Part shown: positions 1-9,768 of the stretch, in pieces
Layout of the letters: the number at the start of each line of letters is the position of its first letter
How positions within the stretch are numbered: position 1 is the stretch's first letter
The notes under the pieces: model-generated
Databases searched by the model: none
Told to the model about the DNA's origin: nothing
What the model saw: only the letters and a program-made list of their open reading frames with translations
Program-made: the position numbers and the translations under genes
Source: Plantago major
Lineage: Eukaryota; Streptophyta; Magnoliopsida; Lamiales; Plantaginaceae
DNA: 64,000 bases
Assembly (NCBI GenBank): GCA_026545765.1
Contig: CM048844.1
Span: 57,260,932 to 57,324,931, forward strand
Direction of reading: 5' to 3'

Positions 1-24
1 ATTAAATAGATGGGGAGAGTATTA

Positions 25-640
25 AATATATAATAAATGCTCTATTTTTAAAATCCTGTTATTTCATTTTATTTTATTTATTAAATTTATATTTTATTTT
101 AGTGAATAAAATGATGTATTTAATTAATAATAATATTATAGATTGATGTTTATGGATTCGTCTTGTCACGATGAATTGAAATATATGTTCAAAATATTTT
201 CGGAGTTTTGTAGATAAATTTATATGATATTTAATAAAACTATATATCCAACCAACATACAAAAAATGAATATTATTGAAAGATATATTGGTTGAAAATG
301 CAACTAATTCCACAAAATTTCACGCAGGATTGAATTAATGTAATAAATTCTATATTTTTAAAATTCCATTATTATCTTATTTAATAAATTTATATTTTTA
401 TTAATGAATAAAATGATTTATTTAATTAATAGTAGTATTCGAGATTGATGTCTATGGATTCGTCTTGTCACGACGAATTCAAATATATGTTTAAAATATT
501 TTTTGGATTTTTGTAAATAAATTAAGTTATATTAGATTTAATAAAACTATATATGTAGTCAACATACAAAAAATAACAGTTGAATATATAATTAAGGAAA
601 TATTTGAATGGACCGGATTGTCCTTACTAATTGTTCTAGA
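25..640. repeat. Two-copy tandem duplication, about 302-bp period
   Basis: An AT-rich block near 25-330 is repeated near 331-640. The phrase gattgatg..tatggattcgtcttgtcac begins at 141 and again at 443, which sets the period at 302 bp, and the flanking AT-rich text aligns with small indels. No coding potential is evident; the short ORFs here are AT-rich chance frames. It may be a diverged satellite monomer pair or a duplicated non-autonomous element. Confidence 0.7.
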
Positions 641-765
641 TATCAGGATGAACCGTGAACAGACCAAAACACCCCCCACAACTTTTTTCAGCCAATTAAA
701 ATTGAGTATTGTGCCACGTAAGCATGAAAAATGAACCAATAAAAAAGGCTTGAAAACTTTTTCAA

Positions 766-768
<3 letters not shown>

Positions 769-822
<54 letters not shown>
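769..822. repeat. (AT)n microsatellite
   Basis: An uninterrupted AT dinucleotide run of about 54 bp lies immediately before the 3' end of the minus-strand LINE fragment. It could mark the LINE target region or be independent slippage. Confidence 0.9.
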
Positions 823-824
<2 letters not shown>

Positions 825-1200
825 GTTTTTTTTTAGAACCGAAAAACTTTTATTTCATTCCAATCAGTTAAGTACATAACCGATCCAGAGATCCAGGCAA
901 AATCAAAACAACCACAAACAATCTAATTTAGCATAAGTGTTGCACAATACGAGCGCAACTTTCTATCCTGCCAGCATATATTAATAACATCATTGATTAT
1001 ACTCTCAGCAAGTCTAGTGTTGGGCGGCTTTTGGTTGAATAGAACTTTATTTCTTTCCTTCCATATGGCATAGACAGCTTCCGTAAACGCACATCGCAAA
1101 ATTTTTGCACGCCATCCAGTTCTCCTCATTTGTCGACATAGCCACGCGACTTCATCTTCCCAATTGTATGGGGTTTTTAATCTATCTAACAACGATCTTG
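823..1200 (-). pseudogene. LINE (L1-like) 3' end fragment with the RT C-terminal tail
   Basis: On the minus strand, 1192-923 encodes an 89-residue tail with the motif AVYAIWKERNKVLFNQ. This is typical of the segment after the zinc-binding RT domain in plant L1-type LINEs. It is followed by a 3' untranslated end and an A-rich tail (T-run on the plus strand at about 827-836). The 5' part is missing, as expected of a 5'-truncated LINE insertion. A similar 3' end (the phrase ggaaccgaaaa next to a T-run) recurs at about 49284-49345, so this LINE family has at least two traces in the window. It is not functional. Confidence 0.75.
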
Positions 1201-1210
1201 AAGAGCAACT

Positions 1211-1535
1211 TTAGTTGGAGAGAGTACGATCTATGGTGCAGAACAATTAATGCAAATTATATAATGTATTAAACTTTTACATAACTAAACCTTTTTTCAC
1301 ATCACCAAGTTGAAGCCGTGCACATGCAAAGCAAGGTCCATGGAAATAGATTATAAAAAATCAAACTAAATCTGGAAAAGAAAGATCAAGATAGTAAGCT
1401 ACTGAACATAAACGAGATAAGGCCGATTCTTATAGAACCTTGAGGCATCCGTGTTTGTCTGATAGAATCCCTACGTTTCATGCCGCTAAATGCGGTAATT
1501 ATTCCTAATGTGCAATTAGAGATTTCAATATCGTT
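1211..1535. other. Intergenic, nothing recognised
   Basis: This stretch lies between the LINE fragment and repeat E. It holds no open frame of useful length and no terminal repeat that I could pair. Confidence 0.5.
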
Positions 1536-2218
1536 GTAACACCTGCAATTTCCAAATACAATCAAGATTAAATTTATATATGTCGGAAGTCTTTGAATTA
1601 CGGTTTATAGTAGTAAATTGACTCGGGATGTCATTTTCCACGGACACATAGCATAGGAACAAACAAGTATCGTAAACGGTTCGCATGCTGTTGACAGACA
1701 ATCAGTTTATATAGCAGATGAATCTTAACGGTTTTTATTATCAATGGGTGGGAAGTGTAAAGAAGGACCCCCGACCTAGCTCTTTATATGCTACTCCAAA
1801 CTTCCTAGCTATCACACTACGTAATTAACTCTAACGACAACGAAGTTCAATACTAAATACCAAGGCACAGTCAATACCAGTACCCTCACTCAGTTCAATG
1901 AAACTACTATGTCACTCAGAAGAACATCACACTCAAAAGGATGTATAGAGTTGTATAATCACGAATTACGTCGAATAACTATTTTATTAATATATCACGG
2001 TATATAAAAGAAGTAGTACAAACAGAGTTTCGGCAGTTCGCCTTTACAGAAAGTAATTAGCTACTCATGATCAAGTATTCTAGCACAACAAATTAACTAT
2101 AGTAATCGAAAAGTGCAAGAAGGAAAAGAAAGCTTAGTCTTTGATGTCTTCTTGCTGCTCCTAGGGTTTCCTCCTTGCTGTTGCTAATGGCCAGGGTTTT
2201 GCGATTTTGGGGTTTCTG
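1536..2218 (-). repeat. Repeat E, minus copy: LTR-like block
   Basis: The reverse complement of this block aligns along its length with 13210-13877. It shares the phrases ggaggaaaccctag, agtttcattgaactgagt and ccttggtatttagtatt. In its own orientation it ends in ...gtgttaca at the left boundary (1536), as an LTR would end in CA. No paired LTR and no internal retrotransposon genes are attached, so it may be a solo LTR or the end of an undescribed non-coding element. Confidence 0.65.
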
Positions 2219-2334
2219 TAACGCCCCGACTTTTAGGTTTTAAAAGGAGTAAATTTCAGTCGGGACGACGGGCGAAAGTAGAGCCGAAACGTTTAGTGAA
2301 ACATGTGAAGTTACAGACAATCTTTCATGTTGCA
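2219..2334 (+). repeat. Short LTR-like fragment starting TGTAACGCCCCGAC
   Basis: This 116-bp block opens with TGTAACGCCCCGAC, a common start of plant gypsy LTRs, and runs up to the gypsy LTR at 2335. It has no counterpart elsewhere in the window that I could find. It may be the truncated flank into which the gypsy element inserted. Confidence 0.35.
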
Positions 2335-2676
2335 TGTTGAGGGTAAGATCCCCCAACTACTTAGAGATTATTCGACCTCACGGGTAATGGCCAAGGTAAG
2401 AAGCTCCGTACTGCGTAAGAGCCAGTATGTGAGAGCCTGCGACCCTAAGCTCGGTAAGAACCTGCACAAGTGACTTGAGTGGAGGGGGGGGGGGGTTAGG
2501 ACCCGGTTTGTTAAGTGTCAAACCGGTTGGAGACTTTACTCAAGAGAGACTGAAGATCTGCTCTGTATAATGTTCGGGATTAGTTTCGTAAGATGACTTA
2601 CCTTAACATGGGGAAGTGTGCCATATTTATAGGAATTTCTCAAAGAGGGAGGACTCCTCTGGATCGTGCCAAGTGT
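2335..2676 (-). repeat. 3' LTR of the gypsy element
   Basis: This copy is near-identical to 8781-9121, including a G-run (about 2486-2496) and a TATA-like sequence (CCTATAAATATGG on the minus strand, near 2630). In element orientation it begins at ACACTTGGCACGATCC and ends CTCAACA. The start lacks the canonical TG and overlaps what looks like the last codons of the integrase, which is odd. Confidence 0.85.
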
Positions 2677-2689
2677 TATCCTAACCATA

Positions 2690-3800
2690 AAACTTTTCTT
2701 CTAGCTCAAAGCTTCCATTGACTCTGGCTCCAGTAACTTTGTAAGGTCCTTCCCATTTGGGCTTGAGTTTCCCAACATTGCTCAGAATATCGGCTCTTCC
2801 GAGGACTAAGTCTCCGACTTGTATATCTTTGGGGAAGACGCGCTTGTTGTAGGCTCAAGCAGTCATGGCTTGGTATCGAAGGATGTTAGCTAGCGCCTTA
2901 CTTCGTTTGTCTTCAAGGAGCTCAAGGTCGTAGATCCTTGCGACTTCATTGTCACCGGTTGTCTTCTTTGGATCCTCTGGGTTTCCTTTGCTATACGAAG
3001 GAATGACTGCCTCAGATCCATAGACAAGGGAAAAAGGCGTCTCTTGTGTAGAGGTTCGAGTCGTCGTCCTATGTGCCCAAAGGACCGCGTCGAGATCATC
3101 TGCCCAACTATCTTGGGAGGTCCTCAACCTTTTCTCCAAAATTTTGACGATGGTATTGTTGGTGGCTTCTACTTGACCATTAGCTTGGGGGTGGCCAATG
3201 GAAGTGAAGCGCTGTTCTATTCTGAAAGATTGAAGCCACTCCTTCAGTCTTGCCCAAGAGAACTGAGCCCCATTATCCGACACTAGGACTCTTGGAAGTC
3301 CGAAGCGGCAGATGATGTTCTTCCAGATGAATGTCCGTACCCTGCTTTCAGTGATGGTCGAAACTGCCTCTGCCTCAACCCACTTAGTGAAATACTCCAC
3401 TGCCACAATCAAGAACTTCTTCTGATGGGTTCCGCGTGGGAAGGGACCAACTATGTCTATGCCCCATTGGTCAAATGGACATGCTATAATTGACGGAATC
3501 ATAGGGTTGGTCGGGCGATGTGGTATGTTGGCATAATATTGGCAGTCTTCACAGGCACGAGCGAAGTTGGCAGCATCAGCGTCAATGGTAGGCTAATAGT
3601 ATCCTTGTCTTATGATCTTCTGCGCCAAGGTTCTTCCCCCGGAGTGACTTCCACAACTTCCATCATGGATTTCCTCCACCACAGTTTTCGCTTCCTGGGG
3701 ATCCAGCCATCTCATGTGGGTGCCGGTGAAGGATTTTTTGTAGAGATCCTCTCCCATGATGAAGTATCTGCTGGCTCGGCATAGGATCTTCTTTGCTTCT
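2690..3800 (-). pseudogene. Gypsy integrase (broken)
   Basis: The integrase inserts element cDNA into the host chromosome. The zinc-binding region (HDGSCGSHSGGRTLA) is in the frame ending at 3593, and the DDE core is in the frame 3502-2855. The core shows QWGIDIVGPF, LVSDNGAQF and GHPQANGQVEATN, so the D, D and E residues are all present. A stop or frameshift at about 3503-3593 separates the zinc-binding part from the core. Another break at about 2855 precedes the C-terminal GPYKVTGA-like tail at about 2700-2760. No chromodomain follows. The protein as written cannot be made whole. Confidence 0.85.
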
Positions 3801-4640
3801 CTATGATCTGAAGGTAGAGAGCCATCCTTGAGATAGTGGAATATGTCAGTCATCCAGCTTCTTTCAGTGCTCAAGAGGAAGACTTGTCCATTGGAGTTTG
3901 CCAAGGAGGAGTCCGTGCGGGTCATCAAGATGACACTTCTCGTGTCCAGAGCTCCTAAGGCCGAGGCGTACTTGGAGAGGGAATCGGCTTTTTCGTTCCA
4001 TTCCCTGTGAAATTGGTCAAGAGTGAATTCCTTAAAGTGCTCAACCTCTTTTTTGAGAAGTTCCAAGTACTTGATCATGTTAGGTCCTTTAGCGGTAAAG
4101 GACCCGGAGAACTGGGATTGCACGAGTTGTGAATCTGTGTAAGCCTTAATTCTTTTCACCTGAAGAGCTCTCGCCATCCTTAGGCCGGTGAGGAGTGCCT
4201 CATACTCAGCCTCGTTGTTTGTTACTTTAAAGTTGAGGGTGATGGCGTATTCTAGCTTGGCTCCTTCAGGACTTTCAAGAAAAATTCCTATTCCTCCCAA
4301 TCGTCCAGTAGAGGACCCATCTACTTGTAGCGTCCAACAATCCTTGTTTCCCAATTTGCTTTCTGCAGCGAAAGTGGGCACCTTTTCGTCCTCCTGCTTC
4401 TTGTCGGAAGATGCAGGTGTCGAAGTGTTGGGTGCCTCGTCTAAGAGAAACATGTGCCTCACCCTTAATGAATCATCCATGGGTTGCTGATACTCAGTCC
4501 AAAGCTGGAAACTATTCCCATGTGTCTCTTTAGGCCTGTTCTCTTTTACTTTTTCTTCCTCCATGGAATCTTTTACTTGGGTGATCATGACATGGCTCAC
4601 ATTTTCCTGTGGACTTTTGGTTCCTCCTTCTGTTTCCTCC
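3801..4640 (-). pseudogene. Second (archaeal-type) RNase H of the gypsy element
   Basis: The frame 4708-3593 carries an RNase H domain with WTLQVDGSS, NNEAEYEALLTGLRMA and AYTDSQLVQSQ, the usual D-E-D acidic residues. It sits between the RT-linked RNase H and the integrase. A second RNase H at this place is the mark of the Tat lineage. The upstream part is a proline- and acid-rich linker. The reading frame is shifted relative to the RT frame at about 4650-4700. Confidence 0.8.
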
Positions 4641-4646
4641 GGATAA

Positions 4647-6283
4647 TCAACCAGGAAGTCGGCAAGAAATCCTTCTTGGCAGATGGAGCTTGACCCGATC
4701 ATATTCACTTAACTCAATCGCCCACTTGGACAAGCGTCCTGACTGGTCTGGCTTTCCTAGGACATGTTTGAGTGGTTCATTGGTGAGGACCAAAATCCGA
4801 TGCGATTCGAAGTAAGGCTTTAGTCGCCGTGCAGTGTAAACTAGTGCGAAGGCGAGCTTCTCGATCTTGACATATCTGGCCTTAGAGCCCAAAAGGGCCT
4901 TGCTCAAGTAGTAGATCGGTAAATGGTCGTTGCCTTGTATTCGCACCAATACAGAACTCATCGCTTCATCAGTAGTGGCCAGATAAAGGTAAATAGGTTC
5001 ACCCTCTACTGGTTTAGACAAGAGGGGTGGTGAGAGGAGATACTTTTTCAAGTTATCCAGGGCCTCTTCGCACTCCTTTGTCCACTCAAACTTGTCCCCT
5101 TTCCTTAGAATCTTGAAGAAGGGTAAGTTTTTCTCGGCGGACTTGGAGATAAAACGGCTTAATTCCATCACCCTTCCCAAAAGCTTCTGAACCTCATTGA
5201 TTGTTTTTGGCTGTGGTAAGTCCAGGATTGCCTTTATTTTCTCCGGGTTCGCGCTGATACCTCTCTCTGTGACCATGTAGCCAAGAAACTTTCCTCCCTT
5301 TACTCCGAACGTACACTTTTCAGGGTTCAACTTCATTCCATATTTCCAGAGAATGGAAAAGCAATTGTTGAGATGCTCGATATGCTCCTCTTCAGTCTTG
5401 CTCTTTACAAGCATGTCATCCACATAGACTTCCATGGTTTTACCCAACTCTTCTTTGAACATCTTTTTTACCAGTCGTTGGTATGTAGCGCCTGCGTTCT
5501 TGAGACCAAATGGCATGACCTTGAAGCAGTAGACCCCTCCTGCCGCGAAGAAGGCCGTCTTCTTGATGTCTTCCTGGGCCATCCTGATTTGGTAGAAGCC
5601 TTGATATGCGTCCATGAAGCTTAGGAGCGCACATCCTGCAGTGGAATCAACAACTGGTCTATGCGGGGTAATGGATATGGATCCTTTGGGCAAAACTTGT
5701 TGAGTCTAGTGAAGTCATTACACATTCTCCACTTTCCCGGGGCCTTTTCGACGAGGACAACGTTACATACCCAGTCAGAGTACCTGACTTCTTCAATATG
5801 TCCTACTTTCATCAACTTGTCCACCTCTCCTGCTATGATAGTATCTTCAACAGGCCCGAAATCCTTCCTCTTTTGTCGGATATGTTTTACCGTCGGATCC
5901 ATGTTCAGACGGTGAACTGCGATCCTTGGGTCTATCCCCTTAAGGTCATCTGTGCTCCAGGCAAAGACATCGTGGTTGTCTCGGAGGCATATGATGAGCT
6001 TCATTTCTACTTCTGTGCTCATCTCTGTTCCAATTCGGGTTACCTTCTCTGAATTCCCTTCAATCAACTGGACCTCTTTCAAGGCTTCATGAGGTTCCAT
6101 CCTGGCAGTCTTCGGGAATTTTTCTTTAAGTGATCCAGCACCAAATTCTTCCTTTGATGGGGTAAGAGCCACAGGGGGACTCCCGAGCCCTTTGGTGACC
6201 GAAAGAACGGGTACTGAAGCTGTCCTGGTCGACATGATATAACATTCCCAAGCTTCTCTTACATTTCCCACTTCTTCACCCAC
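4647..6283 (-). pseudogene. Gypsy reverse transcriptase and connected RNase H (broken)
   Basis: Two overlapping frames (6283-5621 and 5693-4647) encode the polymerase that copies element RNA. Visible motifs are DWVCNVVLVEKAPGKWRMCNDF, then SFMDAYQGFYQIRM, FKVMPFGLKNAGATYQR and the catalytic YVDDMLVKSK. They are followed by TFGVKGGKFLGYMV and an RNase H remnant (IYYLSKALLGSKARYVKIEKL). A frameshift at about 5640-5655 separates the fingers from the palm, and another at about 4660-4700 ends the RNase H early. The YVDD box is intact. Confidence 0.9.
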
Positions 6284-6303
6284 GCCGTTTGGGGTTGGAA
6301 ACT

Positions 6304-6903
6304 TTACCCTATTGTGTAGGGGAGACGCAATTGCCTTGAATTGATTAAGTCCTGGCGGCCCAAGATCACGTTATAGTCAAAGGTGCTATCGACCACCACA
6401 AAGAGGATTGTCTCAGTCACTCTTGTCGGAAAGGTGCCCATAGAGACTTGTAGTGCCATAATTCCAATGGGACGTACTACAGATCCTCCAAAACCCACCA
6501 AAGAAGTATATACACGCCCATATTGAATTCGTCCCAGGTGCATTTGCTCCACGGTCCTTTTGGAGATGACATTGGAAGAACTTCCTGCGTCGACAAGTAC
6601 TTTGTTGACCTTGTAAGTGGCGATAACCAGAGAAACAACCAAAGGAACGTCGGGGTCCTTGATATCTCCTCCACCAGACGTTGGTGGGGGGATTTCGCTA
6701 TCATCAAAGGTGATGGCGTTTGTGCCCTTCAGGGCTGAAGGTGCATAGGCTCTATCGTTGTTTCTCAAGTGTTGCGCGGTCCTTTCCCTTGCATTTCGAC
6801 TGTCTCCCCCAGTTGGTCCTCCCGCAATGGCATTGATAACTCCGCTATAGGGAAGGTTTTCCATCTCCATATCATCGTGGTACCCTCGGTATCTTTTGGG
6901 CAT
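6304..6903 (-). pseudogene. Gypsy aspartic protease region
   Basis: This 199-residue open frame holds the retroviral-type protease motif VLVDAGSSSNVI, in the position of the usual D-T/S-G triad. A downstream DYNVILGRQDL corresponds to the family's ILGR motif. Ala replaces the usual Thr/Ser in the active triad, so activity is doubtful, though DAGSS variants do occur in plant gypsy elements. It lies between the gag zinc knuckle and RT. Confidence 0.75.
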
Positions 6904-8729
6904 GCTGAGGTGGGATCTCTGCTAGAGGTGGCGGTAAGGACCCTGTCGGAGGTTCCGAACCACGTTCCTCCCTTCTTTGTTCATTCTTCTGGTGTCTGGA
7001 AGGTTCCTCTTCATATATAGGTTCTTTCAGCTTTCCGCTCCTTATCATCCCCTCTATTTCTATCTTCAACTGGACACAGTCCTCCGTTGAGTGACCTTTT
7101 TGCTTGTGGAACCTACAATAGTCCTTGGAAGCTTTGTTCTTCTTGTTGCTCCTCGTACGTTTTGGCCATTGTATATCCAAGTTTTTATCAACGATAGAAG
7201 CCAAGATGTCGGATCTTGGTCTGTTGAGGCGAGTATACTCGGTGTATCTCCTTGGTGGAGTTCTCTCTCTGCGGAATTCCCTCTTATCTCTAAGTTCTCT
7301 TTTTTGTTCAAACTTTCCCTGACGAGGAGGAGGTTCCTGTCGTACTTGCTATTTTCCCTTTTTGGCTCCAGCTCTTATCGGGACATTTCGTCGATACTCT
7401 TCTCCATACAAGACTCCTTCACAGATATCTTCCAAGTACTTTTCAGTTGTGATTTCTTCACTGGAAAGCTTTTTTCTGAGATCATCATTGTAAGTGTTGG
7501 CATATAGGTGTCAGACCCGTTCTTTGATGCTATGAGGTTCTACCTGGCGTACTTCGGCATTGAAACGGTCAAGAAAGGTTCTAAGGTCCTCATTCTATTT
7601 CTGGATTATTCCTGCCAGGTGCTCAACTGACCTCTTTCTCGTCTTTGCTTTCTCAAATCTTTTCAGGAAGAGGGAAGCGATATCCGCATAGGACTTGATG
7701 GAACCATTAGGCAGTGAGGTCCACCAATCCATTGCTTCCCCCAAAGAGTGTAGTGGAAAAGTTGAGAGCTTTCATGTTATCATTCAGGCCGTTGGTCTCC
7801 ATCTTACTTTTGTATCTAGTGAGGTGCCCCACAGGACAAGTGTCTCCGTAATAGTATTCAAGGTTTGGAATAGTGGAGTCAGGGCGTTTCCTTTCCTTCC
7901 TAATCTCGTCACATAGAGGATTGGGAGCTCTAAGAGTCACCTTCTCATGTGCCTTCACCATCTTGCTCAGAGTGTTGATTTGCGTTTCTAAGGCCTTTTG
8001 TTGGAGATAAATCTGCTCAGCGGTTAGCTTCTCACCAGTCCTGGGGTTGATGGCCACATCTGGAGGAAGATCATTGAGAGGAACTATTGAGATGCTCTCC
8101 GCCACATGATCTCTTGGTGCATGTTGTTGTGCTCCACGCCGACTAGTTCCAATTTCATCCACTCGTGGCATCACTGGACTTCTCCCTCGTTGTTCGTGAG
8201 AAGCAGCAGCCCTTCTGTTGAGAAGATTCCTTAGATCTTTCGGTTGAGCTTGTTCCCCCAGCCTTTGTTGGATAGGACGATGCTCATTCCTTGATTGTGC
8301 GGGTTCAGCTTGTCTCGGAATCGCCAAAGGAGGAGTGGGTTGAGGAGTCTGGAGGTTGTTTGATCCAAAGCATCCTTGAATAGTGGTGAGTAAGAGGCCA
8401 AACTGATTCTCATTCATCCCAAACTCGCTGGGACGAATGATCTGCCCATTTGGAAAGGTAAAGTTTCTTCCTGGAGGAGGACCATGTGTTCCTGACGGAG
8501 GAACTTGTCCTTCGACCCCAAGCACCTGGGTCCTTATTGGCGGATCAGCAGCTCTTTCCTCATCTGAAGAGAGACTGGCGGTATGGCCGTCACTTGGACA
8601 ATCCATCGTATCTCTTGGAGGAGTTCCTGCCACCCTTCCTCTCCTAGTGGGAGGTCTACCTCTTTGCCTTGGAGTAGGCTTGCCAATTGCAGTAGCGTTG
8701 GTTCTTGCGGACCTTCTTGTTCTTGCCAT
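6870..8729 (-). pseudogene. Gypsy gag (broken)
   Basis: The capsid-like protein most likely starts at MARTRRSARTNATAIG (about 8729). The N-terminal part is proline/arginine-rich. The gag core begins near 7890 (NLEYYYGDTCPVGHLTRYKSKME), and a frameshift at about 7707 breaks it. The core continues in other frames (DWWTSLPNGSIKSYADIASLF, then LRTFLDRFNAEV near 7590) with at least one stop. A zinc knuckle CRFHKQKGHSTEDC lies at about 7110-7070 in the frame 7204-6872. Confidence 0.8.
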
Positions 8730-8780
8730 TACTGAAGAGAACGGAACTTTTCGTAAAGATTCCCACAGACGGCGCCAAAA

Positions 8781-9121
8781 TGTTGGGGTAAGATCCCCCA
8801 ACTACTTAGACATTATTCGACCTCACGGGTAATGGCCAAGGTAAGAAGCTCCGTACTGCGTAAGAGCCAGTATGTGAGAGCCTGGGACCCTAAGCTCGGT
8901 AAGAACCTGCACAAGTGACTTGAGTGGGGGGGGGGGGGGGTTAGGACCCGATTTTCTAAGTGTCAAACTGGTTGGAGACTTTACTCAAGAGAGACCGGAG
9001 ATCTGCTCTGTATAATGTTCGAGATTAGTTTCGTAAGATGACTTACCTTAACATGGGGAAGTGTGCCATATTTATAGGAATTTCTCAAAGAGGGAGGACT
9101 CCTCTGGATCGTGCCAAGTGT
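8781..9121 (-). repeat. 5' LTR of the gypsy element
   Basis: This copy matches 2335-2676 closely. The boundary with the primer-site region at 8780/8781 is sharp (CCCCAACA then TTTTGGCGCC on the minus strand). The outer edge at 9121/9122 abuts the 361-bp tandem repeat directly. Confidence 0.85.
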
Positions 9122-9123
9122 AA

Positions 9124-9768
9124 TTGATTCCTTTTAGATTGACCTCGTGTCCAAAACTTGCCCCTGCGCATGGTGTGCCATGGGCAAAGTTTGCCCGGGG
9201 CATGTTATGTCTCACAAAGTTTGCTTAATGCATTTTTCTTCTAGTATCTAATTAAAGTAATTATTATTATAATTTATATAAACTTGGTAATGTTTTGACT
9301 TGGGGGAAGTTTGCTCTGGGCAAAGTTTGCTCGGGGCAAAGTTTGCCCTGGGCAAGGTTGTCTTGGTAATGTTTTTCGTCACAAAGTCGACAATGCATTT
9401 TTATAACAAAATTCTATAAAATAATCATGTCTATTGTGGTGAATTCTTGTCTGTTTACATTATATTTCTTATGATGACAGCTAGTTGATTCCTTTTAGAT
9501 TGACCTTGTGTCGAAAACTTGGCCCTGGACATTGTTTTCCACCGGCAAAGTTCGCAATGGGCATGTTATGCCTCACAAAGTTTGCTTAATGCATTTTTTA
9601 TTCTTGTATCTTATTAAAGTAATTATTATTATAATTTATATAAACTTGGTAATATTTTTACTCAGGGAAAGTTTGCCTTGGGCAAAGTTTGCTCGGGGCA
9701 AAGTATGCCCGGGGCAAGGTTGTCTTTGTAATGTTTTTTCCTCACACAAAGTATGCTCAATGCACTTT
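9124..9768. repeat. 361-bp tandem repeat with GGGCAAAGTTTGCCC motifs
   Basis: Copy 1 (9124-9484) and a truncated copy 2 (9485-about 9768) both open with ttgattccttttagattgacc. Each contains two clusters of a quasi-palindromic G/C-rich motif of the type gggcaaagtttgccc, separated by an AT-rich block (aattattattataattta). Copy 2 stops where the last exon of the minus-strand micro-exon gene ends. Function is unknown; it may be part of that gene's 3' end, or a transposon end. Confidence 0.8.

Larger units (their letters stand above)
2335..9121 (-). mobile_element. Decayed Ty3/gypsy retrotransposon, Tat-type (dual RNase H)
   Basis: This element lies on the minus strand between two near-identical LTRs of about 341 bp (2335-2676 and 8781-9121). 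Next to the right-hand (5') LTR is a primer-binding-like site beginning TGGCGCCGTCTGTGGG (8778 downward). The order gag, protease, RT, RNase H, second RNase H and integrase, with no chromodomain, fits the Tat branch of plant Ty3/gypsy. Frameshifts and stops break gag, the RT start, the RNase H junction and the integrase, so it cannot move on its own. No 5-bp target duplication is visible: the left flank ends ttgca and the right flank begins aattg. The high LTR similarity suggests fairly recent insertion or gene conversion. Confidence 0.85.

Noticed and set aside
2890..3286. Extra frames overlapping the gypsy integrase on both strands
   Set aside because: They are shadows of the integrase reading frame.
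8437..8832. 131-residue plus-strand frame rich in Gly/Leu/Val
   Set aside because: It is antisense to the Pro/Arg-rich gag start and has no independent support.
9124..9768. CRISPR-like array
   Set aside because: The repeats are clustered, variable in spacing and part of a 361-bp tandem unit in a plant genome; there are no uniform spacers.
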